In this document: positions 43,310-51,616 of the stretch, piece by piece
How positions within the stretch are numbered: the stretch's first letter is position 1
Layout of the letters: every line of letters begins with the position of its first letter
Origin: UBA1672 sp964587815
GTDB lineage: Bacteria; Pseudomonadota; Alphaproteobacteria; Micavibrionales; Micavibrionaceae
Length of the DNA stretch: 64,000 nucleotides
Reading direction: 5' to 3'
NCBI GenBank assembly: GCA_964587815.1
Contig: CAZPMH010000006.1
Coordinates: 38,776-102,775, forward strand
The notes under the pieces: model-generated
Database searches by the model: none
The model's input: only the letters and a program-made list of their open reading frames with translations
What the model was told of the DNA's origin: nothing
Program-made: the position numbers and the translations under genes

Positions 43310-44482
43310 TTAAGCCGCTTTCGCTTTTTTGATGTTATCGACGAAGCGATGAAAGAGATAGTGGCTGTCTTGTGGGCCTGGTGAGGCCTCGGGGTGATAT
43401 TGAACAGAGAAGACAGGCTTTCCGTCCATTTCAATCCCTTCGTTCGAGCCGTCAAACAAGCTGACGTGCGATTGGATAACACCATCAGGCAGGCTGTCCG
43501 TGATCACTTCGAAACCGTGATTTTGCGATGTGATTTCCACTTTTCCAGTTTTGATATCTTGTACGGGCTGGTTTGCGCCGCGGTGACCGAGATGCATTTT
43601 TTGTGTTTTGCAGCCCAAAGCGAGCGCGAGGAGTTGGTGGCCGAGGCAGATGCCGAAGATTGGTATATCTTTTTCGATTAGTTCTTTGATGACAGGTACA
43701 GCGTATTCGCCCGTGGCATCGGGGTCGCCCGGCCCGTTAGATAAGAAGACACCATCAGGATTGTGCGAAAGAATTTCTTCAGCCGTTGTTTGTGCGGGCA
43801 CAACGACGACCTCACAGCCCGCATCGGCGAGGCAGCGCAGAATATTTCGTTTTGCGCCGAAATCCATGGCTACAACTTTATATTGCGGGTTTTCCTGTTT
43901 CGCGTAACCGTCTTTGACAGACCAGAGGGCTTCATCCCAGAAGTATGTTTGTGTGCAGGATACTTCCTTTGCCAGATCAGCGCCGAGCAGACCGCTCCAG
44001 TTTTTCGCTTCCTGATAGAGTGCGTCCAGATCAAATTCACCTTTTTGATTGTGCGCGATGACTCCGTTCGGTGCGCCGTTATCGCGGATGTGGCGTGTCA
44101 GGGCGCGCGTGTCGATTCCTGCTATACCGACTAGGTCATTACTTTTCAGCCAGTCATTGAAATGCGATATTGCGCGCCAGTTTGATGGGGTTGTGATGTC
44201 TTCGCGAATGATCAAACCGCGTGCAGCCGGGTTTGTTGTTTCAATGTCTTCTGCGTTTGTGCCGACATTTCCGATATGGGGGAAAGTGAAGGTAATAATT
44301 TGCCCTGCGTAGCTGGGGTCGGTAAGAACTTCCTGATATCCTGTAATGGATGTATTAAAACATATCTCACCAACGCTATGCTTTTCGGCACCCAGGCCAT
44401 GCCCCCAGAAGACTTTACCGTCGGATAAAACGATCACTGCGGTTGCATTGGAAGGGGGTTTTATATTAGAAAAATCGGACAT
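43310..44482 (-). CDS. carA: Carbamoyl-phosphate synthase small subunit
   Basis: CarA is the glutamine amidotransferase that supplies ammonia to CarB. The 390-residue protein has an N-terminal domain with a GYQEVLTDPSYAGQI block (near 50-64) and a C-terminal class I amidotransferase domain with the nucleophile Cys in GICLGHQLLALALG (near 277) and the His in FSVQYHPEASPGP (near 359). GGAG lies 11 nt before the ATG at 44482. It is divergent from yqeY and separated from carB by the permease gene. Confidence 0.97.
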   Translation of the reverse strand: MSDFSNIKPPSNATAVIVLSDGKVFWGHGLGAEKHSVGEICFNTSITGYQEVLTDPSYAGQIITFTFPHIGNVGTNAEDIETTNPAARGLIIREDITTPSNWRAISHFNDWLKSNDLVGIAGIDTRALTRHIRDNGAPNGVIAHNQKGEFDLDALYQEAKNWSGLLGADLAKEVSCTQTYFWDEALWSVKDGYAKQENPQYKVVAMDFGAKRNILRCLADAGCEVVVVPAQTTAEEILSHNPDGVFLSNGPGDPDATGEYAVPVIKELIEKDIPIFGICLGHQLLALALGCKTQKMHLGHRGANQPVQDIKTGKVEITSQNHGFEVITDSLPDGVIQSHVSLFDGSNEGIEMDGKPVFSVQYHPEASPGPQDSHYLFHRFVDNIKKAKAA

Positions 44483-44570
44483 GAGATTTTTTGCTCCAGC
44501 GTTAAAATTAAAATTTACCTGCTAGAGACATATTTCCTAATGTGTTTTAGGGTAAAAGAAAAGGAAAAAA

Positions 44571-45029
44571 ATGGATAAGCGAAAAGAATTTAACGACGCC
44601 CTTAAAGAAGCGATGAAAAATGGCGATAAAGTAGGCGTCTCTACGATACGTTTGATTTTAGCGGCCTTGAAAGATCGTGACATCACTGCGCGTGATAAAG
44701 GGCAGGCTGACGGTGTTGATGAGGCAGACATTATGAACATGTTGCAGTCTATGATTAAGCAGCGTCAGGAATCTGCGTCGACCTATAGTGATGCCGGGCG
44801 ATGTGACCTAGCGGAGCGTGAAGAAGTTGAAATTGAGGTTATCCGTCAATTTATGCCCAAACAGCTTAATGATGAAGAGGTGCGCGTGCTTATCGGTGAG
44901 ACGATAGAAAAGACCGGTGCGGAAAGCATCAGGGATATGGGCAAGGTCATGGCTGTTTTGAAAACTGAGTATGCCGGACAGTTGGATATGGGGAAGGCCG
45001 GCCGCGTTGCGAAAGATCTTTTGGGCTAA
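44571..45029 (+). CDS. GatB/YqeY domain protein
   Basis: The 152-residue protein is the stand-alone YqeY form: an N-terminal helical region (about 1-60, with RLILAALKDRDITARDKGQ) and a C-terminal domain (EIEVIRQFMPKQLNDEEV..LI, then GAESIRDMGKVMAVLK) related to the tail of GatB. YqeY proteins are probable tRNA-related factors; function is not proved. The carA, yqeY, dnaG, rpoD order is common in Alphaproteobacteria. A terminator-like hairpin follows at 45054-45083. Confidence 0.88.
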   Translation: MDKRKEFNDALKEAMKNGDKVGVSTIRLILAALKDRDITARDKGQADGVDEADIMNMLQSMIKQRQESASTYSDAGRCDLAEREEVEIEVIRQFMPKQLNDEEVRVLIGETIEKTGAESIRDMGKVMAVLKTEYAGQLDMGKAGRVAKDLLG

Positions 45030-45053
45030 ATTTAAAAAAATTGTAAATGCGAA

Positions 45054-45083
45054 AGAGCCCGAACATATCGTTCGAGCTCTCTT
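45054..45083 (+). terminator. Terminator-like hairpin after yqeY
   Basis: AGAGC-CGAAC pairs with GTTCG-GCTCT around an ATATC loop with one mismatch (C against A), followed by CTT only. A weak T-run, so moderate support. Confidence 0.5.
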
Positions 45084-45480
45084 ACGCAGTGATTATACAT
45101 AGTTTGGTACACAGTTATTGGGACTGTCCCGAAATCTTACACACACTCACTTTTATGCTTTTGCTTACTTTTTAAACAATGCTGAGACTTTTAATTTAAT
45201 TTTGTCCCAGAGTGGAAAAGAACTGCAATTCTCTCCATATTCGATGATGTCTATTTTTTGTTCCTTCGAAAATATATCTGGCATTTTCCCGCTTTCTTTA
45301 TCGCTTTTGCGCTTTGAAAAAACTATGTCTGGTTATAAAAACTGCATAGTTATGTATATAACTTATAACCCTAATATACATAGATGCTTTTTTTTGTGCA
45401 AATTTCAGGCGATGTTTTTTTCGCTTTTCTGAATTTTTTTCGCTGTAGCAATTATATGCGGCGTTTGGTAAAAGATATTT
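45084..45480. other. Long AT-rich non-coding gap between yqeY and dnaG
   Basis: No convincing gene. An open frame at 45118-45432 (104 codons) has no RBS and an improbable composition, so I reject it. The stretch has two AT-rich inverted repeats: AACTATG...CATAGTT at 45321-45351 and TGTATAT...ATATACA at 45353-45380. Near 45119-45142 the sequence GGGACTGTCCCG followed by AAATCTTACACA resembles an IS256-type terminal repeat. The dnaG promoter must lie here, but I could not choose one. Confidence 0.5.
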
Positions 45481-47322
45481 ATGTCTATTCCTCCGCGTTT
45501 TTTTGATGAGATTAGAAGCCGATTGACGCTGTCTGAGGTTATCGGGCGGCGTGTGAAGGTGACGCGTGCGGGACGTGAATTTAAAGCCTGTTGCCCGTTC
45601 CATCATGAGAAGACACCATCCTTTACGATTAATGATGACAAGCAATTTTATCATTGCTTTGGCTGTGGTGCGCATGGCGATGTGATTAAGTTTGTGATGG
45701 AGCATGACAATCTTGCATTCATGGATGCGATTGAGATGTTGGCAAGTGAGGCGGGCTTAACCGTTCCTAAGCCTTCACCGCAAGCGGCAGCTGAGGCGAA
45801 AAAGGCCAAAGACCTTTATGATTTGTTGGAAGATGCCACGCAGTTTTTTCAGGATCATTTGAATAGCCCGAAAAACGAAGATGCGCGGCGATATTTGCGT
45901 GAGCGCGGTATTTCTGACGAAATGCTTGAGCTGTTTCGGGTTGGTTTTTCACCTGATGACGGGCAGGCTTTGCGCAATTTTCTGAAAAGCAAGGATTATA
46001 CTGATAAGGATATGATCACCGCGGGGGTTTTACGCCCATCAACAAAAGGCGGTGAGCCTTATGCGTTTTTTCGTGATCGTGTGATGTTTCCTGTGCCTGA
46101 TCGTCGGGGACGTATTGTTGCCTTTGGCGGGCGTATTTTGCCTGATCATTACAGGCCGCCACAGCGTAGCGATTTCACGCCGCCGAAATATATCAATTCA
46201 AGTGAGACGCCGTTATTTCAAAAAGGCACGATGCTTTATGGTGAGCCGACGGCTCGGCGTGCGGCGGCGGATGGGCAGCCTTTGCTGCTGGTTGAGGGGT
46301 ATCTGGATGTGATTGCGTGCGTGCAGGCGGGTGTGAGAGGCGCGCTTGCGCCGATGGGTACGGCTGTGACAGAAGAGCAGATTTCGGCAATGTGGGGGAT
46401 GATCCCTGATTTTACAAAAATTCCTGTTCTTTGCTTCGATGGTGATAATGCGGGGCGAAAGGCCGCGCGGCGCGTTTGTGATCGTGTTCTGCCGATGTTA
46501 GAGCCAGGCAGAAGTGTTGATTTTGCGTTTATGCCTGACGGTGAAGACCCTGACAGTCTTATCAATAATGCAGGTGTTGAAGGCTTTAAGAAGGTTCTTC
46601 GTCATGCTGTTCCGTTGTTTGATTTCATTTGGAACGCGTATATTTCAGGGCGTAGTTTCAAAACGCCTGAGCGACGTGCCGGTGTGATCAAGCAATTAGA
46701 AGCGGAAGTTGCCAAGGTCGGGCACCAAGATGTTCAGGTGCATTACAAATCCTTGTTACGTAAGAAGGTGTCTGAGACGTTTTTTGCGCGTTCTGAAAAT
46801 AGGGGGCAGGGCTTTAAAAGTCAGGGTGCTCCTTGGGGCGCGAAGAAAGGCAATGTTGCCAATTCGATGACGCCGACACGGCCGAAGGTGCATGGGCAGA
46901 ATTTGTTTCCTAAGGTTTTGTTGGCCACGTTGATAAACCATCCCTTCATTTTTGAAGGTGTGGATGATGTTTTGTCGCGCTTGTCTTTTACAAATCCGCG
47001 TTTGGAGGCGATGCGGCAAAGCATTGTGATTTTGTTGAGTGATGAGCCCGACATTTCATCAGAAAAACTTAATGTAGCATTGAAAAATAAAGGTTTTTTG
47101 CAAGAATTGGGTGACATTTGCAGCGAATCGGTATACGTTCACGCGTCTTTCAGTTCTCCAAGAGCGCGGAAAGAGGATGTGCAGTCGCGTTGGTTGCGAT
47201 ACTGGAAAGATGTGCATGATGCTGATTTGAAGCAGGAACTGCGCGATGGTTGGCGTCGCGTTTCTAATCAGGAGGATGAAGAACGCCTCAAGGCCTTGCT
47301 AGAGATGAAAACATCTTCTTAA
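45481..47322 (+). CDS. dnaG: DNA primase
   Basis: DnaG makes RNA primers on the lagging strand. The 613-residue protein has the N-terminal CHC2 zinc site (Cys38-x2-His41 and Cys59-x2-Cys62 in CCPFH and CFGC), the RNA-polymerase core with the TOPRIM motif VEGYLDVI (near 275) and the DGDNAGRKA motif (near 320), and a less conserved C-terminal domain for helicase DnaB. The ATG at 45481 has a weak RBS. It lies 129 bp ahead of rpoD, the macromolecular-synthesis arrangement. Confidence 0.96.
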   Translation: MSIPPRFFDEIRSRLTLSEVIGRRVKVTRAGREFKACCPFHHEKTPSFTINDDKQFYHCFGCGAHGDVIKFVMEHDNLAFMDAIEMLASEAGLTVPKPSPQAAAEAKKAKDLYDLLEDATQFFQDHLNSPKNEDARRYLRERGISDEMLELFRVGFSPDDGQALRNFLKSKDYTDKDMITAGVLRPSTKGGEPYAFFRDRVMFPVPDRRGRIVAFGGRILPDHYRPPQRSDFTPPKYINSSETPLFQKGTMLYGEPTARRAAADGQPLLLVEGYLDVIACVQAGVRGALAPMGTAVTEEQISAMWGMIPDFTKIPVLCFDGDNAGRKAARRVCDRVLPMLEPGRSVDFAFMPDGEDPDSLINNAGVEGFKKVLRHAVPLFDFIWNAYISGRSFKTPERRAGVIKQLEAEVAKVGHQDVQVHYKSLLRKKVSETFFARSENRGQGFKSQGAPWGAKKGNVANSMTPTRPKVHGQNLFPKVLLATLINHPFIFEGVDDVLSRLSFTNPRLEAMRQSIVILLSDEPDISSEKLNVALKNKGFLQELGDICSESVYVHASFSSPRARKEDVQSRWLRYWKDVHDADLKQELRDGWRRVSNQEDEERLKALLEMKTSS

Positions 47323-47394
47323 TGTGGTGAAGGGCGACACGGATCTGAATGGTTTAGAGTTCGTGTATAAAATGTAGGCAAATGGTATAGGGCT

Positions 47395-47423
47395 TTGAAA
47401 CTTATCTCATTTATGATTATGGT
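47395..47423 (+). promoter_or_regulatory. Candidate sigma-70 promoter of rpoD
   Basis: TTGAAA (47395-47400), 17-bp spacer, TATGGT (47418-47423), ahead of the rpoD start at 47452. It may allow rpoD expression apart from dnaG. Visual match only. Confidence 0.4.
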
Positions 47424-47451
47424 TATCAATAGAATTTAGGTGCTGTTTAAT

Positions 47452-49461
47452 ATGGCTGGAAATGTAGCTGTGAGTGATAAAAAAACAAAAAGTAAAGCGA
47501 AAGCAAACAAGAAGGACGCTGCGGATGTTTCAATTGAGTCCGTCGTTAAAGGTCTGATCAAAGATGGTAAGTCAGATGGATACGTGACTTACGATGTTTT
47601 CAACAAGGCGTTGCCTGCGAAGGACTTCTCTCCGGAACAAATCGAAGATGCGATGTCCGACCTGTCGGATGCGGGTATCACGCTTGTTGACAACGAAGAT
47701 GATGCCGATGATAAGAAAGGCAAAAGCAAGTCTAAATCTTCAGGTAAAGATAAATCTTCCGGCAAATCTAAAGATGATGATGAAGACAGTGATTATGAGT
47801 CAGGCGGTAATATAGCCGACGATGACACGGGTCGTACTGATGACCCTGTTCGTATGTATCTGCGCGAAATGGGTGCGGTTGAGTTGTTATCGCGTGAAGG
47901 TGAAATCGCGATTGCAAAGCGCATAGAAGCTGGTCGAGAAATGATGATTGGTGGTATGTGCGAGAGTCCGCTTGCTATCGAATCCCTTATCGCTTGGTAT
48001 AAAGCTTTGCAAGAAGGTGACATTTTGTTGCGCGAAGTTATTGACCTTGATGCGACATACAAGGGGCCAGAGATTGATCACACTGCGGTTTCTGATGATG
48101 ACGAAGATGAGGAAGAAGAAGAGGCTGAGGAAGACAGCGCCGACGATGATGACGGGGATGATGATTCTGAAGACGATAGCGAAGATGATGTGAATGTTTC
48201 CTTGTCTGTTATGGAAGAGGAACTGGCGCCTAAGGTCTACGAAGTTTTCGGTAAGATTGAGAAAACGTATAAGAAAATGCAGAAGGTTCAGCAGGAGCGT
48301 TTAGATGCGCTTCAAAAAGGTGATGAACCTGATAAGGCCACGAATAAAAAGTATAATAAACTTAAAGATGACATGGTTGAGTTGATGAACGAGGTTCATC
48401 TTAACAATGCCCGTATCGAACAATTGATTGACAGGCTTTACGGCATTAACCGCGAACTGGTCACTATTGAAGGTAAAATGATGCGCATGGCAGTTGACTG
48501 CAAAGTTAAGCGCGAAGATTTCCTAAAAGAGTATTTTGGATCAGAGCTTGATCCCGGTTGGTTGGATCATGTGTCTAAGCTGAAAGGTAAGGGCTGGGCC
48601 AAATTCGTTGAGAAGCATGGTGATCAGGTTCAGAAGATGCGTGATCAAATTGCGATGATTTCCGAAGAATCAATGCTGCCTATTAAAGAATGGCGCCGTA
48701 TCGTTGGTACTGTCCAAAAAGGTGAAAAAGAGGCCGCGCGCGCAAAGAAAGAAATGGTGGAAGCCAACCTTCGTCTTGTGATCTCGATTGCGAAAAAATA
48801 TACAAACCGTGGTTTGCAGTTCCTTGACCTTATTCAGGAGGGCAATATCGGCCTGATGAAGGCGGTTGATAAGTTTGAATATCGCCGTGGTTATAAGTTC
48901 TCGACCTATGCGACGTGGTGGATCCGTCAGGCAATTACGCGCTCTATTGCTGATCAGGCGCGTACGATTCGTATCCCTGTTCACATGATTGAAACGATCA
49001 ATAAATTGGTGCGTACATCGCGTCAGATGATGCATGAAATTGGTCGCGAGCCAACGCCTGAAGAATTGGCAGAACGTTTGCACATGCCGCTGGATAAGGT
49101 GCGCAAAGTTTTGAAAATCGCAAAAGAGCCTGTTTCGTTGGAGACACCGATTGGTGATGAAGAGGATTCATCACTGGGTGACTTTATTGAAGATAAGAAT
49201 GCGATTTTGCCGGTTGAGAGTGCAATCCACTCAAACCTTCGTGAGACAACAACGCGTGTTTTGGCTTCTCTTACACCAAGAGAAGAACGCGTTTTGCGTA
49301 TGCGCTTTGGTATCGGCATGAATACCGATCACACCTTGGAAGAGGTCGGGCAGCAGTTTAATGTTACCCGTGAGCGTATCAGGCAGATTGAGGCGAAGGC
49401 GTTGCGTAAGTTGAAACACCCCAGCCGATCACGTAAATTGCGTAGTTTCTTAGACACTTAA
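47452..49461 (+). CDS. rpoD: RNA polymerase primary sigma factor RpoD (sigma-70)
   Basis: The protein is about 669 residues from ATG 47452 (AGG upstream; an in-frame GTG lies at 47440). Region 1.1 occupies the N-terminus after a Lys-rich lead. A Ser/Lys-rich linker follows, then region 1.2 (DPVRMYLREMGAVELLSREGE). A very acidic insertion (Asp/Glu run, about 211-245) lies in the non-conserved region. Region 2 (RLVISIAKKYTNRGLQFLDL, ATWWIRQAITR), region 3, and region 4 (TLEEVGQQFNVTRERIRQIE, helix-turn-helix) are complete. The primary housekeeping sigma. Confidence 0.97.
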   Translation: MAGNVAVSDKKTKSKAKANKKDAADVSIESVVKGLIKDGKSDGYVTYDVFNKALPAKDFSPEQIEDAMSDLSDAGITLVDNEDDADDKKGKSKSKSSGKDKSSGKSKDDDEDSDYESGGNIADDDTGRTDDPVRMYLREMGAVELLSREGEIAIAKRIEAGREMMIGGMCESPLAIESLIAWYKALQEGDILLREVIDLDATYKGPEIDHTAVSDDDEDEEEEEAEEDSADDDDGDDDSEDDSEDDVNVSLSVMEEELAPKVYEVFGKIEKTYKKMQKVQQERLDALQKGDEPDKATNKKYNKLKDDMVELMNEVHLNNARIEQLIDRLYGINRELVTIEGKMMRMAVDCKVKREDFLKEYFGSELDPGWLDHVSKLKGKGWAKFVEKHGDQVQKMRDQIAMISEESMLPIKEWRRIVGTVQKGEKEAARAKKEMVEANLRLVISIAKKYTNRGLQFLDLIQEGNIGLMKAVDKFEYRRGYKFSTYATWWIRQAITRSIADQARTIRIPVHMIETINKLVRTSRQMMHEIGREPTPEELAERLHMPLDKVRKVLKIAKEPVSLETPIGDEEDSSLGDFIEDKNAILPVESAIHSNLRETTTRVLASLTPREERVLRMRFGIGMNTDHTLEEVGQQFNVTRERIRQIEAKALRKLKHPSRSRKLRSFLDT

Positions 49462-49483
49462 AAATTCTTGTATGGAGGCTTCT

Positions 49484-50140
49484 ATGCGTTTCTTTGTCTG
49501 CCTATCTTTTCTTTTGATTTTAGGTTTTGCTTTTCCGCGTGTTTCACTTGCCGGCTATGACGGCCCGTTGACGAAGCGGGAGGTTGATCATTTTCTTGAG
49601 GTTGGATATCCGCTCGGCAATATAGCGAGCGAAATGGAAAAAGAGGGCAAGCGGTCTTTTTTAGTGCCGCGCTCTGATAATATTGCGACCTACGTTATGA
49701 ATATGGAAGATGAGAATATTGCTGAATTAAAGGCTAATCATCCTGAATATTATGCGAAGGCTTCAAAAGTTGTTAAAAATTTCACAGTTTTGGACGGTGA
49801 TATAGAAGGAAGCGCATACCGACCGTTTAACAGTCTTGAGGAGTGGGCGCAAACGGCAGACCGTGTGTTGATTGCTTATTTTGCCATCAATCGTGGTAAT
49901 GACGGAGAAAGCGCTGAGACAATAGATAAAAAGAAAGAGCTTGCCGAAAAGATGAAGTTGCTGCCGCCCGGTTTCATGGACATGTTGCCTGAAGAGGGGC
50001 GCAAGAAGCTTGAGGATGCTGTCGGGGCGGAGGATCGTTTAAATGAAGTTTCTTCCGAAGATATTCTTGTGGTTAAAGATTCTAAAGAGAGAATCGGCAT
50101 GTTCCTGTTCGAGCATATAAACAGAAGAAGCCTGAAATAA
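49484..50140 (+). CDS. Secreted protein of unknown function
   Basis: The product is about 218 residues from ATG 49484, which has GGAGG (49474-49478) 5 nt upstream. A clear signal peptide (MRFFVCLSFLLILGFAFP then VSLA) ends near residue 22. The mature protein is charged and mostly helical: a central block near 35-110 with repeated acidic residues, and a Glu/Lys-rich region near 150-195. I do not recognise the family. It lies 22 bp after rpoD on the same strand and 88 bp ahead of the patatin-like gene. Confidence 0.72.
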   Translation: MRFFVCLSFLLILGFAFPRVSLAGYDGPLTKREVDHFLEVGYPLGNIASEMEKEGKRSFLVPRSDNIATYVMNMEDENIAELKANHPEYYAKASKVVKNFTVLDGDIEGSAYRPFNSLEEWAQTADRVLIAYFAINRGNDGESAETIDKKKELAEKMKLLPPGFMDMLPEEGRKKLEDAVGAEDRLNEVSSEDILVVKDSKERIGMFLFEHINRRSLK

Positions 50141-50228
50141 GGCCTGTTCTAATTTTGAATTGTTTGCGTTTCGTGCGGCGTTTCTGTATTTTCGTTGTAA
50201 TCAATATTAATAATGTTACGGGGTTTAT

Positions 50229-51461
50229 ATGGGAACTATTGTTACAGAGGCGAATCACGGTGGTGGTTTGCATGGTAGGATAGCAATAGAGCTGAAGCAG
50301 GCTTTCTTTGAAAAGGTGAAGGATTCGCTCAACGAGCTAGGGCGACCTGAGCTTGCACAAGACCTTCAGTATCATCAATTGTTTACGCTTTCCGCAGGAA
50401 CGTCTTTCGGGGGCTTGTCTACTGTGGGCTTAAGCCCGATAGGGGGGCGTGATCCTTATTTTTCATCACCCGGTGAGATTGGTGGTTTGATTGATGCGGA
50501 AGCGGGCAATATTTTTCCGCATCGCAGTAGCTTTTTGGGTAAACTGTTTAATAATCCGCGCCAGATTCCAGGCGGGCTTTTCGGCACAACTCAATATAGC
50601 AACAAACGCCTGAAAGAAATTGTTCAGGATGTTACGGGCACAACCGCGCGGATGTCAGATGTTGAGAATGACATCATGATCACAATGACAAAGCTGCATC
50701 CCGAGGTGGACGCTTTGTTCGCGAAAAGTCATGTCGCTAGGGGAGAGCGTACTTTGCTTGATGACGGGACGGAGGCTGATCGTAAGAATTGGTTGTTGTG
50801 GGAGGCTACGCTGGGTGGAGCGTCACCGACGACTTATTTTCAGGGGGTGCCGTTAACCAATCCTGCACGTGATGACAATGTTGTCGTTGTTGATGGCGGG
50901 CAGTCAGGATGGAATGATCCGTCAGGTCCTGCTTTTATTGAATCAGTCTTTTTATATGGTAAGGAAAGTAATGACCTTTCAGTCTGTGAGGTTATCGACC
51001 ATCGCAGCCAAAAAGGCCTTATGATGCCGCATAATCGCATTCATATACACTGGGGGACAGGTGATTTTAACCCCGGTGTTGACCGTGATGATGCGATTAA
51101 GAATACGTTGGCCTCGGTCGGTGGGGCGATTGTTTCGTCTTCCATGCAGTCAGTGCACCGTTTCAGCATGATGGTCGGACAGGCGGGAATTATCGGCACA
51201 GGACATTATTATAGTTTTGATCAAATGATTGATACTGTGCCGAGTGCGATTCGTCCTAATGGTGATTTTACACTTTCTACGCCTGATCAACTTGCGCGTT
51301 TGCGTGATACGGGGCAGCTGGCTGCGGATCGTTTGAGCGGACAAATTGAAGAAGTCGCCAAGCTGGTTGCTGAGGCCTATATTGAACGCAAAGACTTTGA
51401 AGCCAATAATCCAGGGCAGAGTTATAAGGATCATTTGCGCCCTGATACGCTTTCGGTATAG
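50229..51461 (+). CDS. Divergent patatin-like phospholipase
   Basis: The 410-residue protein has the patatin pattern in order: a glycine-rich oxyanion loop NHGGGLHG (9-16) where typical patatins have DGGGxRG, a serine elbow GTSFGG (57-62, Ser59), ASPTTYF (199-205) matching the family stretch before the second motif, and DGG (222-224, Asp222) followed by an NDP segment where the family usually has NNP. These suggest a Ser-Asp dyad acyl hydrolase. The first loop residue is altered (His for Arg). No signal peptide is visible, so it is probably cytoplasmic. The substrate is unknown. Confidence 0.72.
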   Translation: MGTIVTEANHGGGLHGRIAIELKQAFFEKVKDSLNELGRPELAQDLQYHQLFTLSAGTSFGGLSTVGLSPIGGRDPYFSSPGEIGGLIDAEAGNIFPHRSSFLGKLFNNPRQIPGGLFGTTQYSNKRLKEIVQDVTGTTARMSDVENDIMITMTKLHPEVDALFAKSHVARGERTLLDDGTEADRKNWLLWEATLGGASPTTYFQGVPLTNPARDDNVVVVDGGQSGWNDPSGPAFIESVFLYGKESNDLSVCEVIDHRSQKGLMMPHNRIHIHWGTGDFNPGVDRDDAIKNTLASVGGAIVSSSMQSVHRFSMMVGQAGIIGTGHYYSFDQMIDTVPSAIRPNGDFTLSTPDQLARLRDTGQLAADRLSGQIEEVAKLVAEAYIERKDFEANNPGQSYKDHLRPDTLSV

Positions 51462-51616
51462 CTCTTTTATTGACCCCATGCTTTTTATGCATATCTGCTT
51501 TGATTTTTTTAATTTTCTACCTTTTTAGTGCTTAATCCTGCTCAAAAAGTTTGATTTTCTGCGGGTTGCGTGTAATTGTGCAATGCATAGCATTTATTAA
51601 AAAAGTGGAGAATATA

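Noticed and set aside
45118..45432. A 104-codon + strand frame in the yqeY-dnaG gap
   Set aside because: No ribosome site, unlikely amino-acid composition (many Cys, Phe, Ser), and it covers AT-rich inverted repeats; treated as non-coding.
50229..51461. CBASS-like defence locus around the patatin-like gene
   Set aside because: No nucleotidyltransferase (CD-NTase), Cap2/Cap3 or other defence partners are adjacent; neighbours are rpoD, a secreted protein and glnII.
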